A DNA stretch of 64,000 nucleotides from assembly GCA_963932465.1 (NCBI GenBank), contig OZ010795.1, positions 21,351,874-21,415,873 of the forward strand, written 5' to 3'. This stretch comes from Maratus speciosus. Its lineage: Eukaryota > Arthropoda > Arachnida > Araneae > Salticidae. Of this stretch, positions 35,981-45,990 are shown in pieces. The translations under genes were made by a program, and so were the position numbers. The notes under the pieces are model-generated. The model did no database searches. It had not been told where the DNA came from and saw only the letters and a list, made by a program, of their open reading frames with translations. Every line of letters starts with the position of its first letter. The stretch's first letter is position 1.

Positions 35981-37275
35981 ACAAAATTTGAGATTTGTCC
36001 ACGCCTGATCAACGAAATTCGCTATTTTTCTGTGCCCAATAAAAAAATTTTGTGATTTTTACATGCCAGATTGATACAATTCACAATTTTTCCATAGCCG
36101 ATCAAAACATTTGCAATTTTTCTGAAGCCGATTGATATAATTCACAATTTTTCCATATCCAATCGACAAAATTCGCTATTTTTCTGCAACCTGATGAACA
36201 AATTTCCCTTTTATTCCGTGCCTCATCGACAAAATTTGCTATTTTTTCATGAATCAACGAAATTTGATATTTGTCCACGCCTGATCAACGAAATTCACTA
36301 TTTTTCTGCGCCCGATCAAAGAACTTTGCGATTTTTACATGCTAGATTGACACAATTCACAATTTTTCCATAGCCGATAGATAACGTTTGTAATTTTTCC
36401 AAATCCGATGGATAAAATTCGCAATTATTCCATATCCAATCTACAAAATTCACGATTCTTAACTGACTGACGGAATTTGTGATTTTTTCCTGCTGCACAT
36501 TGACAACATTCACAATTTTTCCACACCCAATTGACAAAATTCGCTCTTTTTTCACACCCGATTGACAAAATTCACTGTTTTTTCACACCCAATTGACAAA
36601 ATTCACTATTTTTCAATTTTTCTGCATATTATCGGCAAAATTCGCAATTTTTTCATGCCTGATCAAACAAATTCGCTATTTTTCCATGCCTGATTGACTA
36701 AATTCGCCATGTTTTCCTACCCGACCAATGAAATTCGTCATTTTTTCACACCCAATTGACAAAATTTCCTTTTTTACTGCGCCTGATTAACGAAGTTTGC
36801 TATTTTTCTGTGAATCAGCATAATTTTCTACTTCTAAACAGCAAAATCCACGATTTTTCCACGCCCAATCCACGAAATTCATGATCTCAACTGACTGACG
36901 GAATTTGTGATTTTTTCCCGCTGCACATTGACAAAATTCACAATTTTTCCACACATTTTGACAAAAATCGCTGTTTTTTTCACACCCGATTGACAAAATT
37001 CACTATTTTTCAATTTTTCCGCACATTATCGACAAAATTCGCAATTTTTTCATGCCTGATCAAACAAATTCGCTATTTTTCCATGCCTGATTGACTAAAT
37101 TCGCCATTTTTTCTTACCCGACAAATGAAATTCGCTTTTTTTCCACACCTGATCAACAAAGTTTTCTATTTTTCGTGAATAAACGAGATTTGAGATTTTC
37201 CAACTCCTAATTGACAAAATTCACAATTTTTCCACACCCAATGGACAAAATTCGCTGTTTTTTCACACCCGATTG
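35981..37275. repeat. ~37 bp minisatellite with higher-order structure
   Basis: Degenerate units of the form GACAAAATTCGC(T)ATTTTTCCATGCCTGATT fill 1.3 kb. Distinctive unit combinations recur about 400-430 bases apart. For example, the ACTGACTGACGGAATTTGTG block occurs near 36460 and 36886. The GATCAAACAAATTCGC block occurs near 36662 and 37060. Open frames here are repeat shadows (KNCEFCQ-like). Confidence 0.85.
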
Positions 37276-37322
37276 ACGTATACGTGTATACATAATACTA
37301 GCGCCCGGCTAACCGAAAAGTA
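37276..37322. mobile_element. Right half of the 32913-33030 MITE family
   Basis: TAATACTAGCGCCCGGCTAA then CCGAAAAGTAC matches the right arm of the element at 32913-33030. The left arm is missing. It lies at the end of the minisatellite. Confidence 0.7.
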
Positions 37323-37367
37323 CAGATTTTAATTTCCTTGTACATATCACTCTGCAGCACTTGTATT

Positions 37368-37825
37368 CAGGCCCTGTTTACGGATTAGGCCCATGAAGCC
37401 CGTGCTTACCCACTGAGATACAAAAGGTCCCCCAATTTTACTTTTCAAAACTAATTATTAGAAAAAAGAAACTCAATCAGGGTAAAAAAATGCATTTTTT
37501 TTCTTTTGAAATTTATTTTTTCTTACTATGTGGCAATTTGTAAATCACAAAAGATATTTTGAAATTTAAATATCCTCATCTGTAGTTCCATATTTTCATT
37601 TACAATTAAAAATATAATAAAATACTTTTTCATAGTATGTATATATAGGTAGTTAGTTTTAGTTTTATATTAAAAGTGTTATTTACTCTAAACTTTGATG
37701 GTAAAATTTCAAATTATTTAAGCATACGAAAAAGGGATTTAGTAAATAAAAAAGCAATTTGTAGAGTAATAGGGGCCCTGTGTGACGTCGGGCTTCCCCT
37801 ACTTCCAAGTGTTAAGCGGGCCCTG
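37368..37825. mobile_element. hAT-like MITE inside an unknown reading frame
   Basis: It begins CAGGCCCTG and ends GGGCCCTG, with internal GAAGCCCG / CGGGCTTCCCC blocks mirrored. The flanks CTTGTATT (37360-37367) and CTTCTATT (37826-37833) are an 8 bp target duplication with one change. About 458 bp, non-coding. The insertion interrupts the frame described at 37812-38072. Confidence 0.75.
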
Positions 37826-38072
37826 CTTCTATTATTTCCTTTGGTGAGATATCCAAATAATAAACGTTAAAGTTTTCCTGAACTGAAGATACGCAGTTTG
37901 CTACGGTGTCATCCTCCATCTTGCTGTCGTTCATTTCTCCATTATTCTCAGTGAGGGCATTTGAATCCGTTGCAGTTTCTTCACTTTCATTTTTAGAAGA
38001 TATAAATCCCTTTTTCCTAGTATTAGGCTTTATCCTTTTTGAAGTCCGAAGTTTCGATCCAGTTGAGCTCAT
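37826..38072 (-). pseudogene. Unrecognised coding segment (possible first exon) cut by a hAT MITE
   Basis: From ATG at 38072 a frame runs through a basic N-terminus (KLRTSKRIKPNTRKK, residues 7-21, NLS-like). It then has a Ser/Glu/Asp/Asn-rich linker (about 25-65) and NVYYLDISPKEIIE, after which the MITE begins. The composition is unlike the AT-rich shadows nearby. Dropping the MITE and one copy of its duplication continues the same frame as VLQSDMYKEIKICTF before reaching the MITE half at 37322. I do not know the family. It may be a true first exon of a nuclear protein or a dead gene piece. A less AT-rich, CpG-containing stretch just upstream (38150-38215) could be its promoter region. Confidence 0.4.
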
Positions 38073-38272
38073 ATTCTAAGCAACATATATTTTTTTACGT
38101 ATTTTAGTAAAAGTTTTACTCTTACTTCTTATAAATTTCGCTAATAATAACGCCACGCCAGCCACGCAGCTCGATCTGTGTCTCGCGTTCGATGCATGTA
38201 AACACAAGAGGAGTGTTGAGTTTAATTGCAGCTACACATGCGAAAATAAAAATCAAGTCCGTGATCGAGATA

Positions 38273-38395
38273 GATTTTTCGCTGTTAGCCAATCGAGATC
38301 GACTAATCAGAAGCCTGTATTTTTTCGACCTTTTAATTGTCTGGAAATATGCAGGCTTCTGATTGGTCAATCTCGTTTGGCTAATAGCGAAAAAT
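38273..38395. mobile_element. Hairpin MITE with ~50 bp arms
   Basis: GATTTTTCGCTGTTAGCCAA..., ATCAGAAGCCTG on the left mirrors CAGGCTTCTGATTGG..., GGCTAATAGCGAAAAAT on the right, with a ~20 bp loop. It lies ~200 bp upstream of the minus-strand ATG at 38072. The open frame across it is not taken as a gene. Confidence 0.75.
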
Positions 38396-38479
38396 GTATG
38401 TGTTATTAATAAGAAATAAACGTTTTTCATTTAATTTTTGAAAGCAGAAGTAATTTTCATAATAACTGGAATTTATGCT

Positions 38480-39660
38480 TGATAGAGGATAAGGGATGCA
38501 TTTAGTAATCATCAAAAAGAAGAGTGTTTGCGTGAGTGTGTGTGGGGGGGAAGGGGGGAGTCCATTGCCCTTCCCTCGATTTTAGAATTTAACTAGCTAA
38601 ATTTTCTTTTTTTTGATAATTTTGAAAACTTCATAAAATTTATTCTTTTCGAAGAATTTAAAATAAAAGAGCAAGTAAGGAATTTTCTGATATGGGTAGG
38701 GAGCATTGGAGGGCCATTGCTCCTCCCTGCATTTTTAAAATTTGATTAATTAAAATTTATTTTTTCCTATTTTGAAATACAGAGTCAAATTTATTATTTA
38801 CGTGTAACTTAAAATAAAGATAAACTAATAATTTTCCTTTGGGGGAAGGGGGCTTAGGAGGGCCATTTCTCCTCCCTCGATTTAAAAATTTAACTAACTA
38901 AATTTTATTTTTCTCCGATTTTGAAAAAAAAAGTAAAATTTATTCTTTCAAGTAACTTAAAATAAAAGTGGAACTGTGGATTTTCTGTTAAGGAGGGGGG
39001 GGGGTCCATTTTGCCCCTACCTGGATTTTGAAACTTATTTAATTATAATGTCTTTTTCACCAATTTTGAAATGCACAGCAAAATTATTTATTTCGAGTAC
39101 ATTAAAATTAAAGAGAAACCAAGAACTTTTACTTAGGTAGAAGGGGTCATATGAGAGCTATTGCCCCTCCCTCGAATTTGATTTAAATTTGATTTAATCT
39201 AAATTATTTCTAAATTTTATTTTCAATGATTTTGAAAAACACAGTAAAATTTTCTCTTTTCGAGTAACTTAACATAAAAGAGGAATTAAATATTTTTCTG
39301 TTCCATTTTCTGTTATACCATTTTCTGTTAAATATTCCCCTACCGCAGATTTTAAAATTTAATTAATTAAAATTCTTTTTTGCTTATTTTGAAAAACATA
39401 GTAAAATTTATTTTTTTCAAGCGACTTAAAATAAAGGGGGAACTCAGGAAATCTCCGTTAAAGAAAGAGGGGGGGGAGGAGATCCACTGCCCCTTCCTGG
39501 ATTTTGAAATTTAAATAATTAAAATTTGTTTTTTTCTTATTTTGAAAAACATAGTAAAATGCATTTATTTCGTTTACCTTAAAATTAAAATGGAATTGAG
39601 AATTTTCGTTTTTTTTATTTTTTTTTATTTTTTTTATTTTTTTTTTTTTTTGGTGGGTGG
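38480..39660. repeat. ~140-170 bp tandem array, about seven units
   Basis: Units contain CCCCTCCCTCGATTTT, AAAATTTAATTAATTAAAAT, TATTTTGAAAAACACAGTAA and CTTAAAATAAA. They start near 38569, 38728, 38870, 39014, 39165, 39336 and 39489. G-rich strings (10 G at 38995-39004) lie between units. It ends in a T-rich tract and the G-quadruplex motif at 39651-39673. Confidence 0.8.
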
Positions 39661-39964
39661 GTGGGGGTGGGGGTAAACATACTATTTAAAATAAAAGTAC
39701 TAATTTTTACATCCATAAAAAATTAGAATCTACAGTTTTTTTTTTTTTTTTTGCATAAAAAATGCACATTTTTCGCGAACACGGAATATTAATTTATTTT
39801 ATGCAAAAAATGTGCACAGTTTTTGACAACATAGGATATACACTTTTTTGTATGTATAAAAAATACAGACAGTTTGCACAAAAGGTGCATACTTTTCGAA
39901 GTGTTCAAAAATAGTCACTTGTTATGCAAAAATTGTGTACAATCTATACTATTTTGCAAAAAAA

Positions 39965-39986
39965 GTGCAAACATTTTCTAGCTGGG
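39965..39986. repeat. Long-range inverted repeat, right arm (partner 30285-30306)
   Basis: GTGCAAACATTTTCTAGCTGGG is the inverse of the left arm. It is preceded by about 250 bases with repeated TGCAxAAAA/GTGCA words. Confidence 0.55.
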
Positions 39987-40202
39987 TTGCTTGCAATTTG
40001 CTAAATTTTTAACATCGCTGCAAACTGAAATTAAATTTTGGGAAATTGATTTGATTTCATTAAAATATGAAGTCGGAAGTTTAACTTCCCCCAAAACAAA
40101 CATTTCATAAAAATGAGGAAATAAAAAAACCTAATGAGCAGTTGTTTCTAAGTTAGTGTTTTGCGTTTTCATAATGTCGCTAAAACAAATCGCATAAAAG
40201 AA

Positions 40203-40285
40203 ACCAACCAATCAGGAGGCCGGAAACCTCTCTGTGGTCTCTAATCGAGTAAACAGAGTTTAAATGCTACCGGGTCGGCAGGGAT
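40203..40285. repeat. Long-range inverted repeat, right arm (partner 28469-28560)
   Basis: CCAATCAGGAGGCCGGAAACC followed by TGTGGTCTCTAATCGAGTAA and ACAGAGTTTAAATGC is the inverse of the left arm. Confidence 0.7.
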
Positions 40286-40289
40286 TTTT

Positions 40290-42200
40290 ATAAATGAAAG
40301 AAGTACTAAATAAATTCACGAAAATTCAATTAAAATTCATTTACTTATTATGACTTTTTTACGAAATTTTAGTTAAAATTAAATTGTGTAGTGTTTGTTG
40401 TATTAAGATATGTTGATTGATAACTTATTACTAGTTCTGTATTTTATTTTCATAAAATCGAAAAAAATTGGAATACAATAATGCTTCACATCTCTTAAGT
40501 ATACTGTTTTAAATTTAAAACAATCTGCATCCAAAACCACATTCATCAGAAGTATGATTATTAAAATCCTTTGAATGAGAAGATTAAAAGCATTGCTGAG
40601 CAGTATATGTATATATATTTTGCAATAAATATTTATTACAGAAATTTTACAAATAAGTGGTATCTATCTATGAAAATAAATTTGAAATGAATAGCTTTTC
40701 ACAGATTTTTTTTTATTTTTATGAGTTTCACCATAAAGAATATATATCTTTCTGTTTTGAAAGTTTTGATTTTAAAATATACGTCCTTACACTGTTGTTT
40801 CATTTGTGCTCTAAGCGTCGCCTATATTTATATGTTTTTCTATTCAAATTTAAAGGTTTTTTATGGAATTGCCATTTATTATTGATCGAGCTATTTCTTA
40901 CAATAATAATATTATTTTTTAATAACCCTTAAACATACATCATCTCTTACATATTATATTTACGAGAACATAAAATTACTTACTATATTTTATTTTTCAT
41001 TTTGAGGCAATAACATAAATCTAATCTATTACTAAAAGCTTTAAGAATGTATTTTATAAAAATTAATTCCTATATTTTTGGTACTTTGTAAAGCAAATTT
41101 TTTATAATGCTGATAAACGAATGACGTAAAAATGTAATTTATCACATCTGTGGGCGCCGATAATTCAAATATCAAATAAATCACAAAAGCCAAGTGAGGT
41201 GGGAGAGCGATTAGAGATTAAATAGTTTATTAAATAAAATGAAATTGTATATGTAATTTCCATGCATCATTAGAAGTTAATCATTAATCCTATGGTTCCA
41301 TAATAGTACAATTCTCTGTATTTAACAGAGCCAAGTTACATGTTCTCTGCTTGGCTGCAGAGTCAAGACTGATCTTTTCCTAAAAAATACATATTATGCA
41401 AAAAAAAAAAAAAAAAAAAAACATCAAAATAAAAATTACAATATGCTGGTTATAAATCTTCTTCAATTACTTTAATAATAATTTAATAACCACATTAAAT
41501 TAGCTATAAGTTATTATAAATCACTATAATATTCATTTAAATGACATCAAGTAATTATAAAACTAATAAATCTATTTAAATTTAAAGTCATTCAATTACT
41601 AATAAATCTTCATCAAGAATTCAAAATTATTATAAAAGTGAATAAATCTATGTTAAATGACCTTGAAATCATAATATTACTCATAAATACTATCAAGAGC
41701 CAGGATTATAAACAAATTAAATTTTCTGTCAAAAGAAATCAATCAGCTTTATAATTATGTTTCATAATATAAAAGATAAACAGACTTAAATTATAAACAA
41801 TAAATTTGATTTCTTCTTCAAGGGCATTTACGCCGAAACATCCTCCGCCTCCATGAACGGAGTTCATCAAACACTCAACTAATATAACTTACCTACTCTT
41901 ACCAAATTTCCTCTATTGTATACTAATTAATCAAATATTAAATACAAAATTGAAATATTTTACCTTAAATGTCAAGTATAAACTAAAATGATATGCAATT
42001 AAATCACTACTACTTGGAAAAAAACAGTTTCTGGAACAACTAAAAATAGAAAAAGACATTAATATACATAATAGTTCTGAAAATTACAAGAATTACACAT
42101 GTAAAATAAATAAATAAAGTAAGTTAAAAAAATAAAAATAAAATACCAAACTTTATTTTTTATCAAATGACTTCACATGGATACAAGTACTTGTACAGTC
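40290..42200. other. AT-rich intergenic sequence, no gene seen
   Basis: An open frame of 91 codons at 40657-40932 is Phe/Ile/Leu/Tyr-rich without a recognisable motif and is not called. A 22-base A run lies at about 41400. Degenerate AATCTATTTAAAT/TATAAATC words recur at 41450-41700. Confidence 0.45.
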
Positions 42201-42204
42201 GTAA

Positions 42205-42835
42205 AAAAAACATTTTAACAAATTACAACGACCATTTGAAAAATGATTTTTTCAAAGACAAAAATTTAAGACATAAAAAATCGCATGGAGTGGATCATAC
42301 ATTACGTCTGCCATGAATTAAACATTAATAGTGTTATTACACTTAAAAATTGCAAGCGACAAAAATCGCCTGCGATTCGTCAAATTACCTGAAACATACG
42401 TATTATCCACCTGAAACTGACGTATTATCCAAGCATTTCATTGGCTGTTCGGGAAAAGGCTTTTCCATCGTCAGATTTCCAAGAAATCTGACGACCCATT
42501 TTAAATGAAATTTCATTCTTAAACTTCTAAACATCCCACAATATTACTTTTTACACCGTCGTATACAGAAAAAAAAAATGTACTTTTAACTGCAATTTCT
42601 TTGAAAGCTGTATCTCAATTTGTTTCCGAGTTATTATTTTTTTTGTAGTTTTTATTACTTTTTTGTCATAGTGGTAACAAAAGTATCCATCTCTGTTGAA
42701 AGTGTTGAAAGTAAGGGGAGAATACAGATTACTGTAGAGAACAATCAGAAAACGAATAAAATGCGGATTGAACCAATAAAACGCTTCAGACATGTTTTTG
42801 ATTTCCTACCCTGACTGAGGACAATAAACATTTTC
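42205..42835 (-). mobile_element. 3' LTR of the BEL/Pao element
   Basis: This stretch abuts the end of the pol-derived sequence and is repeated with high similarity at 62500-63125 in the same orientation. Shared blocks include AAATTACAACGACCATTTG, TGCCATGAATTAAACATTAA, CATTTCATTGGCTGTTCGGG and AAAATGCGGATT. A conserved hairpin, CGTCAGATTTC with GAAATCTGACG, lies at 42470-42494. Exact ends are uncertain by ~20 bases. Confidence 0.7.
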
Positions 42836-45396
42836 CCAAATAGTTAATTAAAAAAGTTCTAGTAATTGTCCATCGGACAACAGGAGACAGTTTTGTGATT
42901 GGGCGTTTCAGTTCACCAGTAGAAGTCTTTATTTTGACAACGCTAACAATATTATCGTCACCAGGAAATAGTTCAATTATTCTGTCCAATTTCCACCTTA
43001 ATGGGGGATGGTTTTCTTCCTTTATCAACACCAAGTCATTGAATTTTAAGTTCGGGTTCTTTTAAACCACTTTGTACATTGCTGCAATTGTGAGAGGTAG
43101 TCTGAAGACCACCTTTTCCAAAAACTTTGGAAAATCTTTTGTAGCAATTTCCAACGTTCCAAAGGAGTTACATAGGTAGAGGAGATATCAGGCTCAGGCA
43201 AGGAGGTCAAGGGTGCTCCTATAACAAAATGCCCTGGTGTCAGAGCAGTAAAGTCATTTGGATCAGAAGACTCAGCCACAAGCGGTCTTGAATTTAAACA
43301 TGACTCGATTTGTGCAATTAAGGTCAAAAATTCTTCCTACGTTAAAATCAGTTCACCAATTGTTCTCTTCAAATGATTTTTCATTTATTTTATTCCCGCT
43401 TCCAAAGGCCTCCAAAGTGAGGGGCGGAAGGCCGGTTGAATTTCCATACTATCATTTCGTCAGTAAGATACTTGTGCATTTTTTCATCAGAAGCAATTTG
43501 AGACATCATTCTTTTTATTTCGCGGTCTGCCCCTACAAAATTTATACCTCTGTCGGAAAATATTTCCACAGGTTTTCCACGCGGAGCCACGAATCTTTTT
43601 AACGAGGCTAGAAAGGTTTCAGTTGTAAAATCAGTGACTAATTCAAGATGGATAGCTTTTGTTGCGAAGCAAACACACAGACAAACATTACATTACCTTA
43701 TTTCTCTTTTCACAGCTTCTTTAGCATTAATTATCCAAAATTTTTGTAGAATTGCTGAAATTGTCAATTGAGTGCCGTTATGAAGATGTTTCTCATGGAA
43801 ATACTTTATTATCAAGTGTGTAACATGATGCCTTTTAGGGAGAATGATTTGATGTTTTTGATATTCAGACAGGTTTGCATTTTTTAGCCTACCTGCAACA
43901 CGAAGAATATCATTTTCGTCAAGAAATGGATGTAAAGGATGGAGTTTGCTTTTAGAATTTAGCGTCTTTCTGGATTTTGGAATTTTCAGTTCGTCTCCGA
44001 ATTCATGGTTTTGAATTAATTTCACAATAGCATTTGTTGCCCTTTTAAGTTCTGGAACATCTACTCGTTCAGATGGACATGTACTATTTTTGATGAATCT
44101 GAGGCACCAAGTCGTAATTCGTCTTAATTTAGTCCAGGATGAAAATTTAAATAAAAGTTCAAATTCCGGAATATTTTGGAATATGGAGCAAACAAGCGTT
44201 TTACGGTGTTCTTGCTGGACCTCTTCTACAGGTAGATTTGGTTGAGTTTCAGGGAGAAATACTGGTAATGATTCTTCTTTCAGCCAGCAGGGACCATGTA
44301 ACCATATCTCGCTATTAATCAATTCAGATGCAGAGCAACCGTGAGAGAGAACATCTGCAGGATTTTCCTTCCCTTTACAAAATTTCCATTGTACAGCAGC
44401 AACAAGTTCTTGAATTTCACGGACACGGTTTGCCACAAAGGGCTTCTAGTTGCTAGCGCTATTTAATCCAGTACAATGTAATTTGTGAGTCGCTTAGACA
44501 AAATATATTTTCATTCACAATTTTAAATATTCCCTTTAAATATTTCGCTAATCTTGCAGCCGTAAGTGCTCCAAGAAGTTCCAGGCGAGGAAATGTATTT
44601 TTTTTCCCTCTACTCTGGACTTTGCTATTACAAATGAAGCTTCATAAGAAGAAGGATCACGAATATAAGCCACTGAACCATACCCCTTTAAACTAGCATC
44701 AGAAAATATGAAAAGTTGAGCGGTTTCAGGATTTAGTTTTGTGATCGTTACAAAATATTTTCTATGAATTTCAAAATTTACCAAATCTTTTATTTCATTA
44801 TGCTATTTTCTGAATTTTTCACTTAAAGAATCTCGTGATGTAGAATCCCAGTCAATCCCATGTACCCAGAGTTCTTGCATTAAAAATTTAATTCTTATCA
44901 CAAAGAGGGGAATGAGTCCAATAGGATCATAAATTTTTGCTACAGTTTGTAAAACACTACGTTTGGTAGTAATTTTATGATCAAATCCTAGCAAAAGTGA
45001 TTCTATGTCTATTTTCAAGGTGTCACTTTCCGTTATTCATATAATTCCCAATACCTTGTTCAAGAGTGTCTTCCTCAAAGTTTATTCCATGTTCCTTCCA
45101 TAAAAATTTTAAATCGGTAGAATTAGTTTTAAATTGTCTGAGTTTCATATATATATATAGGCCTCACTCAATATCTTCTCTGCACAGTTTGATGAAACAA
45201 AAGCTTCGTTTACTGAAGCAGCTCCATGAAACAGGTCATCAACATATAAGGAAGTATCCAGCATATTAACTATTTTCCCAAACAAATCTTTATACCCCTC
45301 AATGTGATGTCTGATGGTCGCAGAAAGGAAAAAGGTGAGGTTGTTACACCAAAAGTTGCACGGATCATGCATAAAACCTTCAAAATGGTTACTAGT
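42786..45396 (-). pseudogene. BEL/Pao retrotransposon pol remnant (RT to integrase C-terminus)
   Basis: Fragments in several frames follow BEL/Pao order on the minus strand. The RT palm end has ATIRHHIEGYKD and LYVDDLFHG (45396-45145), with the RT tail LRQFKTNSTDLKFLWKE after a TA microsatellite. The Pao/A17-RNaseH-like part has TKRSVLQTVAKIYDPIGLIP (45018-44803) and FSDASLKGYGSVAYIR (44784-44548). NPADVLSHG and WLHGPCWL follow, then the integrase zinc region HLIIKYFHEKHLHNG (44436-43693). The integrase core has HLELVTDFTTETF, FSDRGINFVGA and PHFGGLW. The tail reads LNSRPL, GAPLTSLPEPD and QSFWKRWSSDYLSQLQ, and the terminal DUF5641-like part HPPLRWKLDRIIELFPG (43034-42786). There are several frameshifts, and a deletion between the zinc finger and the integrase core near 43690. 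gag, protease and the RT N-terminus are missing beyond 45396. It is a dead copy. Confidence 0.9.
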
Positions 45397-45990
45397 TTTG
45401 CATAGAATTGAACCAAATTTTTTGTGTATGTTTCTTGCTATGGAAAGCAAGTCCTCCCTGAATTTCTGAAAAAAAATCTGCCGGAAGGGAGGCGCTATAA
45501 TAGAGATGTTTGTGCCATTTTCTTTATTGTACCATCGAAAAGTGTATAAAATTATGCATACAGCTGAATGAAATTTTTTGTGCATAATTTTGGTATGGCC
45601 AACAGGTCCTCCTTAAATTTGGAAATATTGCGCGGTAAAGGGGCTCTGTGATAGCGATTTTTGTATACTTTTCTTGATTTTTCGTAGTTCTGTTGTCCAT
45701 CGCCGGCTCATGCAGCGGCGGGAACTCGCTTCTGCTAAGTCGGCTATTCGCAAACAGCTGATAACAACAGAATAAGGAAAAACTATTAATTTTAACAAAT
45801 ATCATGATATAGATTAACTCGTTTTTAGACCGTTTAATTTACTGAAGCAGAAAATTTAGAAGAAAATGAAAGTTGGTATAGTATTGAACTAATAATATTG
45901 AAGTATTAACATGTGTAACTACTTTTTGAAATATTAAGATGTATAAGATAGGAGAAAGTTTTGGGATTGCACATCCAACAATTTTTTTTT
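45396..45990. repeat. Partial copy of the 59-60 kb repeat, abutting the pol remnant
   Basis: GAATTGAACCAAATTTTTTG, CAAGTCCTCCCTGAATTT, CGGGAACTCG, CTGATAACAACAGAATAAGG and a terminal GGGATTGCACATCCAAC all recur in the same order at 59760-60356. The junction with the RT fragment at ~45396 is sharp. It creates a chimeric open frame (residues 1-62 from the repeat, the rest from RT). Confidence 0.75.

Noticed and set aside
36316..36996. Cys/Asn-rich minus frames (KNCEF repeats)
   Set aside because: Shadows of the ~37 bp minisatellite.
35981..37275. CRISPR-like spacing of ~37 bp repeats
   Set aside because: Units are directly adjacent and degenerate, with no unique spacers, in a eukaryotic context.
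38122..38430. 102-codon minus frame
   Set aside because: It spans the hairpin MITE at 38273-38395 and has no recognisable motif.
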